Source: VRUE01 sp963697695
Lineage (GTDB): Bacteria > Actinomycetota > Thermoleophilia > Solirubrobacterales > 70-9
NCBI GenBank assembly: GCA_963697695.1
Contig: OY969094.1
Coordinates: forward strand, 2,232,001 to 2,296,000
Direction of reading: 5' to 3'
DNA: 64,000 nucleotides
The position numbers and the translations under genes were made by a program. Positions 31,379 to 39,587 of this stretch are shown here, in pieces. The first letter of the stretch is position 1. Each line of letters opens with the position of its first letter. The notes under the pieces are model-generated. The model did no database searches, was not told where the DNA came from, and worked only from the letters and a program-made list of their open reading frames with translations.

Positions 31379-32251
31379 CCGAAGTACCCGCCTGCGACGC
31401 AGCACCCGCTCGCAGGTCTCGGCGATCTCACGCACGCTGCGCTCGTGCTCGGCGTCGAGGTCTCCGTGTAGGGCCATGTTCGCCGCCTCGCCGACCTCGG
31501 AGCGGCGGCTGCCGAGCGTCGTCATGTCCTCCTCGTGGCCAGGGTCTGTGAGCGCCCCGCGCAGCTCGATCAGCAGCGCCTCCAGGGCCACCCGCAGCTG
31601 CAGGGCCGCCTCACGCATACGGCCGGCGTCGAGATCGGCCCGCACCCGTAGCAGCAGCGTCTCGCAGGTGTCGATGTGTTCTCTTCCGCCGAGCACCGCG
31701 GCCACGCGCCCCTGGGGGCGCAGCTCTTCTGCCCGCTGACGCCGGCGCGAACCACTGCCACCCCGCACGTCGATCTCTCGGGCTTCGCTGAAATGACCCC
31801 CCGCCAGCTCCTCTCCACTGCCGTATCCGACTCGCACCGCGGAGGCGCGCTCGGAGGTCAGTTCGTAGGAGTAGGGGTTTGCGCCGGCGGTGCCGTAGGC
31901 GTGAAGCGCCCGGTTGAACAGGGCGATTCCCTCCTCGACCACGGCATCGGCTTTCTCTTCGTCGCCGCAAGCCTCGGCCAGCCAGCTTTTTGCCTCTCTC
32001 TCGTCGGCAAGCTCCTCGAAGGCGCGCACTGCGGTGACTCGGGTCAGCGGCAGAGGGCGAGGCTCGGCATCGGGCTCCGCTGCGCGGGGACGTCGTCGGC
32101 GCCGTGAAGGCGGGGGCGGAGCGCCCCGGGTTTCAACGACGAGGACGGACTCCTTCTCTCCGTCGCGGACGACGTAGCGGCCGTCGGCGGCGGAGAGCGT
32201 GCCGGGGAACTCGAACTGCGCGAACCCGAATAGCTTGGGGGTCTCGGTCAA
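31373..32251 (-). CDS. Conserved hypothetical protein
   Basis: 292 residues. A TTG at 32251 is the start (MTETPKLFGFAQFEFPGTLS). The first 45 residues look folded. A Pro/Arg linker (PPPPSRRRRRPRA) follows, then a mixed helical domain (SWLAEACGDEEKADAVVEEG; ANPYSYELTSERASAVRVGY) and a helical C-terminus (VALEALLIELRGAL, RSVREIAETCERVLR). No signal peptide or membrane segment, and no recognisable catalytic motif. Its end abuts the palindromic element. Unknown function. Confidence 0.75.
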   Translation of the reverse strand: MTETPKLFGFAQFEFPGTLSAADGRYVVRDGEKESVLVVETRGAPPPPSRRRRRPRAAEPDAEPRPLPLTRVTAVRAFEELADEREAKSWLAEACGDEEKADAVVEEGIALFNRALHAYGTAGANPYSYELTSERASAVRVGYGSGEELAGGHFSEAREIDVRGGSGSRRRQRAEELRPQGRVAAVLGGREHIDTCETLLLRVRADLDAGRMREAALQLRVALEALLIELRGALTDPGHEEDMTTLGSRRSEVGEAANMALHGDLDAEHERSVREIAETCERVLRRRRVLRG

Positions 32252-32269
32252 AGACCCGGTTCTCTGGGG

Positions 32270-34600
32270 TCAGTCGGTGCCGGCACTCGCGCCGGTCCCG
32301 CCATCGCTGCTGCCCTGTTTCTCCTTCTCGTCGGGCAGCGCGAACTCCGATGGTGCAGTCGGCACCTCGGGGTTGTCGATCTCCTCCAGCCGCTCGGTGA
32401 GGCGCTGCCACTGATCCGGTTTCAGCAGCTGCGCGAACTGCGCCCCGAGCGCACCGTCTGCGTAGAGCGGCTGCCAGCCGATGTGGATGTGGTCGGCGTG
32501 GTCGCCCATCGCGAAGCTAGGCCCGCCCAGTTCCTCCAGTGAGATCAGCTCCTCCGGCACCATCGTGCCCTGGAAGCGGAGAACCTCCTTGAGGACGGTG
32601 TCGGTCAGCGTTCCCGGCCCCTGGTTGCCGAGCACCGGCACGCCGTTGATCGTGGCGATGTCGACCGCGTTGCCGGAGCTGTGGTTGGAGACGTTGCCGC
32701 TTGCGGTGTAGAAGCCGTGGCCGCACTTCAGCGACGTGATGGTCAGCTCGTAGCCCTTCTCTGCCAGGTACTCCAGCGCAGCCAGCACGCGCCGGTCGAT
32801 CTGACCGGTGGCGATGTCGGTGCGGCCGCAGTCGTAGATCGAGAGGCGCTCGTCGGCGAGGACCCGCCGCTGCAGTGCCTCCTTGGGGAGGAGGAGGACG
32901 CCGGCGCTGCCGAGCTTCTCCGCGAAGGGGCTCTCGCCCTTGGCCCTGTAGATAGCCGTCGCCTCGAGCAGCTTCCAACCGTCGAGGATCGGCTTCGGGT
33001 CGATTCGCGGCGCCCCCCGGCCGGCCGGGCGGATCGAGAAGTTGATGTGCGAGTCGATGCCGTCGGCCGACGCGCCCACCCGGGCGAGGACGGTCCCAGC
33101 TATAACCTTCGACCCCACCTTGAGGGTTCCGTCGGCACCGAGTGCCGCCGCGTAGTCGATCGGCTGCGAGGCCTCGGCTTGCCGGTTCTCGTCGATCCGG
33201 TTGGGGTGGGCGTAGAGCCGCGGGCGAATGTTCTGGCTGTCGACCGGGATCCGCTTCTCCTTGCCGGTGGGCATGACCACCAGGCGGTGATCGCGGACGA
33301 TGGTTCCCAGCTGCGCGTAGGTGTAGCGGTTGCCGTAGGCGTCCTGCAGCACCACGTAGCGGCCGAGCTTCTTCGACTGCCCGATCTTCTCGATCACTCC
33401 GTCGTTGACGGCGACGACCGGTGCGTCCTCGGCGGCGAAGATGTTGATTCCGCGCCGGGTGGGCGAGGAGGCGATCACTTCGGCGGCATTGCCGTATCCC
33501 TCACGCTCCTCCGGGGTTGCGCGCTTCAGCGCCTCGCGGGTGGCGATGTCGTCCGCGTAGCGGGCGTCAGCGGCGATCGGGAAGTGGGCGCCCTCGGTCA
33601 GTCCCGTCAGCGAGCCGACCAGGTCGGAAGGGAGCTTGCCGTAGGCCCGTGCGTAGAGCAGCACCTCCTGCACGTACCAGTCGGCATGGTTGTAGGCGAA
33701 GATCGCGTCGTAGAGGTTCTCGGTGCCGCCTGCGGCCTTCAGGTAGCTGGCCGCGGCGCAGATCGCGTCGACCGGGTTGTAGGGGTCCTTGCGGCCGTCG
33801 CCGTTGGCATCGAGTCCGTACATCTCCCAGGAGGAGGGGATGAACTGCATCCATCCCATCGCACCGGCGCTGGATACGTTGAGGTTGGTGCCGAAGCCGG
33901 TCTCGATCTTGTTGATCGAGGCGAGCACCTCCCAGGGAATCCCGTACTCGGTCCCGCAGGCCTGGTAGATCGGCAGCAGGAAGGGCGGGATCTCGAAGGA
34001 GTCGATGACGAAGTTGGGGACCCCGATCGGGGCCGGCCCGAAGGGTGCGAACGTCGCCGTCGGGTTGGCCTGGGTCGGCGTACCGCCGCTGGTGAACGGG
34101 GAGCCGCCGTTGGAGCCGTCGGCATGCGGCTGGTCGCCCCCGGTCGCTGCCGGAGCGGTGACGCCTCCGGCAGCTTTGCCGCTGCCACCGCCGCTGACGT
34201 CGCCGATGCTCTCGTTACGTACCGTCCCGCCACCGGTGCCGTCGATCGTGGCGCCGGCCTGGACGCCGGGTTTGGGCTGCGTGGGCTCGGGCGGAGCAGC
34301 AGGCGGCGCTTCGATGCCGGTCCCGCTCGAGGGAGCCGGGGGAAGCGGTTCCTCGCCGGCGCCGTCTGGCGAGAGGCACTGAGGATCGTCCGCATCGATG
34401 AGGGTGTCGCCGTCGTCGTCGAGCCCGTTCGAGCAGGCCGGCGGCTGGGGGGCTGAGGGAAGCGCCGGGGCAAGGGGCGCAGCCGGCTGGACCAGGTTGG
34501 CTTCGGTCAGGTCGTCGGCGCCTGCGAGGTTGCCGGCTCCGAGCGCGGTGACGACGCCGAAGCTGGCCAAGGCTGTGGTCAGTGCAAGCTTGTTTCTCAT
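32270..34600 (-). CDS. Multidomain secreted cell-wall hydrolase (lytic transglycosylase plus peptidase-like domains)
   Basis: 776 residues. Signal peptide about 1-28. A calcium-binding-like Cys-Asp motif at 55-75 (CSNGLDDDGDTLIDADDPQC). A Pro/Gly/Ser low-complexity linker to about 190. An SLT/MltB-like transglycosylase around 205-320, with catalytic Glu in NKIETGFGTNLN and VSSAGAMGWMQFIPSSW. A region around 345-545 resembling an M23/LysM-like domain (HINFSIRPAG). A C-terminal M15/VanY-like metallopeptidase-type domain with NHSSGNAVDIATI and GDHADHIHIGW supplying His and Asp ligands. It should cleave peptidoglycan outside the membrane. The leader (34601-34808) is about 200 nt, long enough for a structured RNA; I could not identify one. 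Confidence 0.85.
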   Translation of the reverse strand: MRNKLALTTALASFGVVTALGAGNLAGADDLTEANLVQPAAPLAPALPSAPQPPACSNGLDDDGDTLIDADDPQCLSPDGAGEEPLPPAPSSGTGIEAPPAAPPEPTQPKPGVQAGATIDGTGGGTVRNESIGDVSGGGSGKAAGGVTAPAATGGDQPHADGSNGGSPFTSGGTPTQANPTATFAPFGPAPIGVPNFVIDSFEIPPFLLPIYQACGTEYGIPWEVLASINKIETGFGTNLNVSSAGAMGWMQFIPSSWEMYGLDANGDGRKDPYNPVDAICAAASYLKAAGGTENLYDAIFAYNHADWYVQEVLLYARAYGKLPSDLVGSLTGLTEGAHFPIAADARYADDIATREALKRATPEEREGYGNAAEVIASSPTRRGINIFAAEDAPVVAVNDGVIEKIGQSKKLGRYVVLQDAYGNRYTYAQLGTIVRDHRLVVMPTGKEKRIPVDSQNIRPRLYAHPNRIDENRQAEASQPIDYAAALGADGTLKVGSKVIAGTVLARVGASADGIDSHINFSIRPAGRGAPRIDPKPILDGWKLLEATAIYRAKGESPFAEKLGSAGVLLLPKEALQRRVLADERLSIYDCGRTDIATGQIDRRVLAALEYLAEKGYELTITSLKCGHGFYTASGNVSNHSSGNAVDIATINGVPVLGNQGPGTLTDTVLKEVLRFQGTMVPEELISLEELGGPSFAMGDHADHIHIGWQPLYADGALGAQFAQLLKPDQWQRLTERLEEIDNPEVPTAPSEFALPDEKEKQGSSDGGTGASAGTD

Positions 34601-34808
34601 TCGACGGCGCCTCTGTACCTGCTGTCACACGCAGTGCAGCACTCGATCGCCCTCTCCCCGCGCAACGAGTCCGCCCAAGCTACTGACTCGTGGGAAGGCG
34701 TGCAACGGGTGGTAAGCCCCCCCAACAAGCCCTTAATCAAGATCGATCTCATGCCGCAGCGTGGGAGGATTTCAGGCCAACCGGATGCAGCCGGTTAAGC
34801 TCCCGTGA

Positions 34809-35147
34809 ATGACCCCGGAACCGACCGATCGATTCGGCCCCGATGACGAGGATGGCCTGCGCGCACGCAGCGAGCAGGCGATCGGCGAGTTCGCCCAGGC
34901 ACTGCTCGACAGCCAGGTACTGGAGAGCGCGCTGGCGGCGGCCTTCGGCGCCCGCGAGAAGGCCCAGGAGGCTCAGCACGCGGCGATGGCGGCGCTCAAC
35001 CTTCCTTCCGCCGGCGACGTCGAGCGGCTGGAGCGGCGCTTGCGCTCTCTATCGCAACGGTTCGAAGAGGTCGAGGACCAGGTGGACAGGCTCTCCCGCG
35101 ACATCGGCGAACTACGGCGAAAGATCGCCGCTCAGGTCCAAGACTAA
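34809..35147 (+). CDS. Coiled-coil protein of unknown function
   Basis: 112 residues. MTPEPTDRFGPDDEDGLRAR, then helical SEQAIGEFAQALLDSQVLESA, then a heptad-like coiled coil to the end (DVERLERRLRSLSQRFEEVE; DQVDRLSRDIGELRRKI). No enzymatic motif. The end-to-end helical pattern resembles polyhydroxyalkanoate-associated or division-associated small coiled-coil proteins, but this is weak. It is divergent from the wall-hydrolase gene and convergent with the nucleoside phosphorylase gene. Confidence 0.7.
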   Translation: MTPEPTDRFGPDDEDGLRARSEQAIGEFAQALLDSQVLESALAAAFGAREKAQEAQHAAMAALNLPSAGDVERLERRLRSLSQRFEEVEDQVDRLSRDIGELRRKIAAQVQD

Positions 35148-35156
35148 CCCTCTACT

Positions 35157-35798
35157 TTAGGTTGAGAGTATGGAGGTGGCGGCGCTGCCGGCGACCCTTG
35201 CCGCCCGCTCCAGGTCGTCGTCGTCGATCCGTACCCCATTCGTCGTTTCCTCGACGATCAGGACCGCCGCGACGGTGAGGCCGAGCGACTTGCCACGGGC
35301 CAGCACGGTGGCTGTCTGCAGGTCGCTGCCGGCTACCCCGGATCGGCGCGTCGGCGCGTCGCCGGCATGGTCGACGCTGGCGACCGCCGCACTGTTCGCT
35401 TCCTCCAGCTCGCGCGCGAGCCCTTCGGTGAGACCAGGGTCGGGCAGGGCCATGGAGTCCTCTCCGTAGGCCTCGGCCACAACGAGCAGCTCACCCACGC
35501 CACGGGTCGGCTCGACCGCGGTGCAGGTCCCGATCCTGATCGCTCGCTTCAGACCGAGGTCGGTGAGGTCGGTGAGGACGATCGCCGCGCTCGGTCCTCC
35601 CATCCCGGTGGACTGGATCGTCAGGGGATCGCCTGCTGCGGTCTGCCCCGAGTACCCCCATAGACCGCGGGCGTGGTTGCTCATCTTTGGTTTCACCAGC
35701 AGCTCCTGCGCCAGCAGCAATGCCCGGCCGGGGTCGCCGACCAGGATCGCGTCAGCGGCGATCGAGGCTGTGGGACGGAGTCGGGACGGCATCCTCAT
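35157..35798 (-). CDS. Nucleoside phosphorylase (PNP/UDP family)
   Basis: 213 residues. AILVGDPGRALLLAQELL carries the phosphate-binding GDPxR motif, then IQSTGMGGPSAAIVLTDL, and RIGTCTAVEPTRGVG; the family cleaves nucleosides to base and ribose 1-phosphate. At 213 residues it is shorter than typical (about 235), so the C-terminal part is compact. The start at 35798 (or ATG 35792) lies inside the end of the FTR1 gene (overlap about 45 nt), implying a coupled operon of iron permease and phosphorylase. Confidence 0.82.
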   Translation of the reverse strand: MRMPSRLRPTASIAADAILVGDPGRALLLAQELLVKPKMSNHARGLWGYSGQTAAGDPLTIQSTGMGGPSAAIVLTDLTDLGLKRAIRIGTCTAVEPTRGVGELLVVAEAYGEDSMALPDPGLTEGLARELEEANSAAVASVDHAGDAPTRRSGVAGSDLQTATVLARGKSLGLTVAAVLIVEETTNGVRIDDDDLERAARVAGSAATSILST

Positions 35799-38175
35799 CC
35801 GACCCTATTGCGCCTGCAGCGCCGTTCGTCGCAGCACTGCCGTTCGGCTGGGCCTCGGGAGCAGACGCCAGCGACTCCTCGTGAGCTTCGATCGCCCGGC
35901 GCAGGTCGCGCTTGCGCATCCACTCGGCCGCGAAGTAGCTGCCGATCACGAAGCAGAAGGCGACCAGCTGCGCGACCAGGGTCTCCACCGTGGGGTAGAC
36001 GCCCAGCCAGGTGCCCATCCACAGCGGCAGGTCGACGTCGATCGGGTGGATCGAGAGCCAGCCGACTCCCTGCATGGTTCGCGCCGTGTTGCCGACGAGG
36101 ACGACCAGGACCAGGGCGATCAGCACGCCGGTCGCGATCAGCATCTTCTTGTAGGGCAGCTTGCGCTCGAGGGCGAAGGTGAGGGCGCCGACGACGGCGG
36201 TGATCGCGAGGCCGAGGGAAACCCCGGCGAGGACGACGCCGGTGCCGGAGCTGAGCTGCAGCGCCTGCAGGAAGAGGACGGTCTCGAAGCCCTCGCGGAA
36301 GACGCTGGTGAAGCCGAGGGTGTAGAGCCCGACCACTGTTGCCGCTCCGGCCCCGGCCGCCAATGCCGCCCCGGTCAGTGCCTTACCGCGGTCGCGGTGG
36401 CCCTTGATCCACTCGGTCCAGTAGACGCGGTGGAAGAACCAGTTCATGACCAGCAGCAGGACGCCGATCGCGACCACGCCGACCACGGCCTCGAGCTTCT
36501 CGCCGTATTTCGAGAGCGAGTCGAGCAGCAGCAGTGCCAAGGCGAACATCAGCACGCTGGCCGGCAGCGCGAGCAGGGCGCCGCGGTAGATCGGACGGCG
36601 CAGCGGCGCCCGCGGGCCGATCATGCTGGCGGTGATCGCGGCGAGGATCAGGATCGCCTCGAGACCCTCGCGGAAGACGATCAGGGCCGAGTTGGTGATC
36701 GCCGTCGTCGCGCTGGCGCCGTCGCCGGTCAGCGCTCTGGCGTCGACCAGCTTTTCGTCGAGATCGAGACGCGTTTCGCGGATCTCGCTCAACGGCGCCT
36801 CACGGGCGACGAGGCTGGCGAGGCCCGCATCGCCGTCGGCGCCGTACCAGATCAACCCCTCGATTTCGAGCGCCAGCTGGGGGTCGAAGGCGCGCAGCTT
36901 CAGCTCCGGGCCGAACTCGAAGAAGCCGTAGGCGGCGAGCCGCGCCTGCTCGGCCTCCTGGTAGCGCCCCGCCCCGGCAGCCGCTTCCAGCTGATCGAGG
37001 GAGATGTCGACGAGTTCGTAGTCGGCTTCGTCACTCGGTTCGGTCCACTCCTTGGGAGCGATGCGTTCGAAGGTCTCTGCGGCCCGGTCGCGGGCTGCGT
37101 CGAGCTCCTCCTGCGGCGCAACCCCGACGTTCTGCTGGGCGTTGTCGACGTCCTCGCGTAGCTCGGCGTAAGCCGCCTCGATCTGTTCGACCGCAGCGGG
37201 GTCGCGGTCGAGGAGGACGGGCTCGAGATCGGAGAAGGCGGCTTCAACCCCATCCATGAAGGCGACCGCCTCCTGCACCTCGAAGGGAATCGTCACCCGG
37301 CCGTCGCTGGTGCCCTTGTCGTACTCCTTCGGTACGAGGTCGAGGAAGCGGGTCAGCTGGCTCGCCCGGTTGACCTCCTCCTCGGGCGTGAGCGGTGCCG
37401 CGGTGAAGCCCTTCAGGTCTGCCTCGACCCGTTTGCGAGCGGCTTCGAAGCGCTGCCGGTCGGCGGCTGCGCCGGCTGCGGCGAGCGTGGCGAAGTCCCT
37501 GTCGGTGGTGCGCCTTGCGGCGTTGCCTCGCTGCTTGCCGTACTCGTTGGCAATTGCCAGCCAGTAGCCGTGGGCGATCGCCGCGGTTTCCGCGAAGCGG
37601 CCGCTGAAACCGCGCTCGGCCGCCTGCGCCGCTTCGTCGAGGTTGGTGAAGAGCCTTGCCTGGAAAGCGTCGAGCAGGTCCTTTTCGATCTGCACCACCG
37701 TGTGCTGTGGCGTGCCTTCACCCGCGGCGAGTTCGTCGATTGCGGCCGTCGCATCGACTCCCGGCCGGGTGAAGCGGGTCGTTTGGCGGAACTCGCGGAT
37801 CTGCAGCCAGGCGCGTGCTTCGGCAGCGTCTCCACTTCGTGCCGCCGCCACCGCTACGGCGAGGGCGCCGCGGCGCAGCGCGGCGAGGATCCGACCCCGA
37901 GCCGCGGCCAGGCCGACTTCATTCGAGCCGGCGCCGGCTCGCCTCGCTGCGGTCAGCGAGGATTCGATTTCCCGCAGCTCGCCGGCGGCGCTGGCGGCAA
38001 GGCCTCTGCGCAGCGGTCCGCGCAGGCCAGCTTCTGCCGCAGCGATTGGGCCGGAGGTCGCTTCGTCGAAGAGCAGCCGGGTCTGGGCTGCGGCGAGATC
38101 CGCGCGGATCGCGTCGGCCGCCTGCCAGGGCGGCTCGGCCTTGCCCGCTGCAGCTGTCCACAGCAGAGCCGCCAT
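35752..38175 (-). CDS. efeU: FTR1/EfeU-type iron permease with large extracytoplasmic N-terminal domain
   Basis: 807 residues from the ATG at 38175, the first canonical start. The N-terminal ~480 residues are Ala-rich, soluble and extracytoplasmic. The C-terminal ~250 hold about 7 membrane helices with the two REGxE iron-binding motifs: VFREGLEAILILAAI (about 510) and VFREGFETVLFLQAL (about 625). Takes up ferrous iron with oxidation/exchange in the Efe pathway. In-frame codons upstream of 38175 encode a convincing signal-peptide start (FRTHRAAIAIFIA) with no ATG, GTG or TTG back to the efeO stop, and a hairpin covers the start (38164-38203). Downstream of efeO; likely one operon. Confidence 0.88.
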   Translation of the reverse strand: MAALLWTAAAGKAEPPWQAADAIRADLAAAQTRLLFDEATSGPIAAAEAGLRGPLRRGLAASAAGELREIESSLTAARRAGAGSNEVGLAAARGRILAALRRGALAVAVAAARSGDAAEARAWLQIREFRQTTRFTRPGVDATAAIDELAAGEGTPQHTVVQIEKDLLDAFQARLFTNLDEAAQAAERGFSGRFAETAAIAHGYWLAIANEYGKQRGNAARRTTDRDFATLAAAGAAADRQRFEAARKRVEADLKGFTAAPLTPEEEVNRASQLTRFLDLVPKEYDKGTSDGRVTIPFEVQEAVAFMDGVEAAFSDLEPVLLDRDPAAVEQIEAAYAELREDVDNAQQNVGVAPQEELDAARDRAAETFERIAPKEWTEPSDEADYELVDISLDQLEAAAGAGRYQEAEQARLAAYGFFEFGPELKLRAFDPQLALEIEGLIWYGADGDAGLASLVAREAPLSEIRETRLDLDEKLVDARALTGDGASATTAITNSALIVFREGLEAILILAAITASMIGPRAPLRRPIYRGALLALPASVLMFALALLLLDSLSKYGEKLEAVVGVVAIGVLLLVMNWFFHRVYWTEWIKGHRDRGKALTGAALAAGAGAATVVGLYTLGFTSVFREGFETVLFLQALQLSSGTGVVLAGVSLGLAITAVVGALTFALERKLPYKKMLIATGVLIALVLVVLVGNTARTMQGVGWLSIHPIDVDLPLWMGTWLGVYPTVETLVAQLVAFCFVIGSYFAAEWMRKRDLRRAIEAHEESLASAPEAQPNGSAATNGAAGAIGSDEDAVPTPSHSLDRR

Positions 38176-38203
38176 TGCGATGAAGATCGCGATGGCGGCT
38201 CTG
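38164..38203. promoter_or_regulatory. Hairpin sequestering the efeU start codon
   Basis: CAGAGCCGCCAT (38164-38175) and ATGGCGGCTCTG (38192-38203) are perfect inverted repeats, and the inner GCGAT/ATCGC extends them to 17 paired positions around a 4-nt loop, with one mismatch. Read on the mRNA, the stem includes the AUG at 38175 and the following codons. The structure could block initiation, or place a ribosome upstream. No regulator is known. Confidence 0.65.
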
Positions 38204-38253
38204 TGGGTCCTGAATGACCGCTGCTGTAGGCGTCCTTCCCTGACTGGCCTCGC

Positions 38254-39351
38254 CTAGCCTTCCTGGAGTTCGACGTTGAGCTGCTTCGCCGCCTGGGTCA
38301 CCTGGCCGGCGATCGCCTCAGCCTGGGCCTGGGCCTGGGCGCCAAGCGCGTCTGCCTGCTTGGCGGTGAACTGCTCACCGTCAGCCTCGCGATCGCGCAG
38401 GTCTGAGGCGAAGTTGACCAGGCTCTGCAGCTCCTTCCTCGTCTGCTTTGCCTGCTGCGGATTCTCGGCCGCGATCATCGGTTCGATCCCGTCGTAGGTG
38501 ACGAGGATTCCGCCGAGGATGTCGGCGATGTCCGAGAGGCGCGAGGTCGCCACGAAGCCGAGTTCCTCGGCGTCCTCCCCGGCGATGAAGCGCGAGTTCT
38601 TCCAAGCCTCGAAGTACTCGCTCATGGTCGGGGTCATGACGACGATCGAGGTCAGCGCGTCGGAGGGAGTGGGTTCGAACTCCTGCGCGTCGGCGTCGAG
38701 GTTCTTCGCCTGCTGTTCGAATTCGTCGAGCGTCGCCTTGTAGATGTTGGCGTCCGGCAGGCCCTCGCCGAACTCGACCGTGCCATTGCCGTCGACGTCC
38801 GCCTTGACCCCCTTCGCCTGCAGGTCGGGATTGGTTCCGTAGAGCGCCGTCTCGGTAAGGAAGAAGAGGTTGCCGGGCTGCTCGAGTTGCTCGCCGTCGG
38901 GGGTGGTGAGGCTGAAAGAGACAGCGTCTTCCGGTGTGGAGGCATCGGATCCGGCATCGATGTCGACGTCGTACTGGGCCAGCCGCGGTACTCCCGCGAC
39001 GATTCCCTCCATCTCCTCGTAGGCCGGGTTGGCTGTGACGAAGGCGTCCTTCGAGTCGGCGAGGATTTCGGCGACTTCATCGCCATGCTCGTCGAGCAGG
39101 CGTCCGTAGTCGAAGTCGACCGACTCGGCCAGCGCGTAGTACTCGTCGGCGTTCTCTTTCAGCACGCTGACCTGGTCGACGAGTTCCGCCGAGTGGTCGG
39201 TGAGATAGCTCTTGACCGGCGCCAGCTGGGCCGTGCCGGCCTCCGTGGTCCCTGTCTCCTCGTTGTCGCCGCTGTCGCCACAGCCTGCGGCGACCGGGGT
39301 CGCCAACGCCAGCGCCGCTACAACGACGGCAAAGTGTGCTCTCGACTTCAT
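38254..39351 (-). CDS. efeO: EfeO/EfeM-type iron-uptake lipoprotein (imelysin-like)
   Basis: 365 residues. Lipoprotein signal (VVVAALALATPVAAGCGDSG, lipobox Cys near 24). The mature part is all-helical, with the imelysin-like MSEYFEAWKNSRFIAGEDAE segment near 250 and a calcium-like loop (DVDGNGTVEFGEG) near 185. It binds ferric or ferrous iron outside the membrane and hands it to the FTR1 permease downstream. Start preceded by GAGGAGG. Two iron-box-like palindromes at 39384-39417 lie just upstream. Confidence 0.85.
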   Translation of the reverse strand: MKSRAHFAVVVAALALATPVAAGCGDSGDNEETGTTEAGTAQLAPVKSYLTDHSAELVDQVSVLKENADEYYALAESVDFDYGRLLDEHGDEVAEILADSKDAFVTANPAYEEMEGIVAGVPRLAQYDVDIDAGSDASTPEDAVSFSLTTPDGEQLEQPGNLFFLTETALYGTNPDLQAKGVKADVDGNGTVEFGEGLPDANIYKATLDEFEQQAKNLDADAQEFEPTPSDALTSIVVMTPTMSEYFEAWKNSRFIAGEDAEELGFVATSRLSDIADILGGILVTYDGIEPMIAAENPQQAKQTRKELQSLVNFASDLRDREADGEQFTAKQADALGAQAQAQAEAIAGQVTQAAKQLNVELQEG

Positions 39352-39383
39352 CTAACTGAGTGCCTCCTCGATGGAAAGCCTAC

Positions 39384-39417
39384 TTAGGGCTCCCTAATGA
39401 CAAAAAGGGCACCCTAA
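39384..39417. promoter_or_regulatory. Twin iron-box-like sites (IdeR/DtxR-type) upstream of efeO
   Basis: Site 1 TTAGGG-CT-CCCTAA (39384-39397) is a perfect 14-bp palindrome bar the centre. Site 2 (39404-39417, AAAGGGCACCCTAA) is a half-degenerate copy. Their centres (39390.5 and 39410.5) are exactly 20 bp apart, two helical turns. IdeR/DtxR/DmdR boxes have TTAGG...CCTAA arms and often bind tandem dimers, and iron-uptake genes are the standard target. The remainder of the 39352-39587 gap holds the amt promoter region, which I could not resolve. Confidence 0.7.
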
Positions 39418-39587
39418 CCGAATCCGAGCTGTGGAGTCGGGATTGGTGGCCGACACTCGTGAGAAATCGGCTGTCGGGATTTCCTCCAGGCGTCTAAATA
39501 CAGCGCGCCGGCCCGTCCATACCTTGATCTCGATCGTCCAAACCGCGACCGCCGGGGCGTGCTCCGTCGGGCTAGGAGGGAGTTTCG

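Noticed and set aside
34601..34808. Riboswitch or promoter in the wall-hydrolase leader
   Set aside because: Apart from AACCGG/CCGGTT at 34779-34796 nothing stood out; not listed as a feature.
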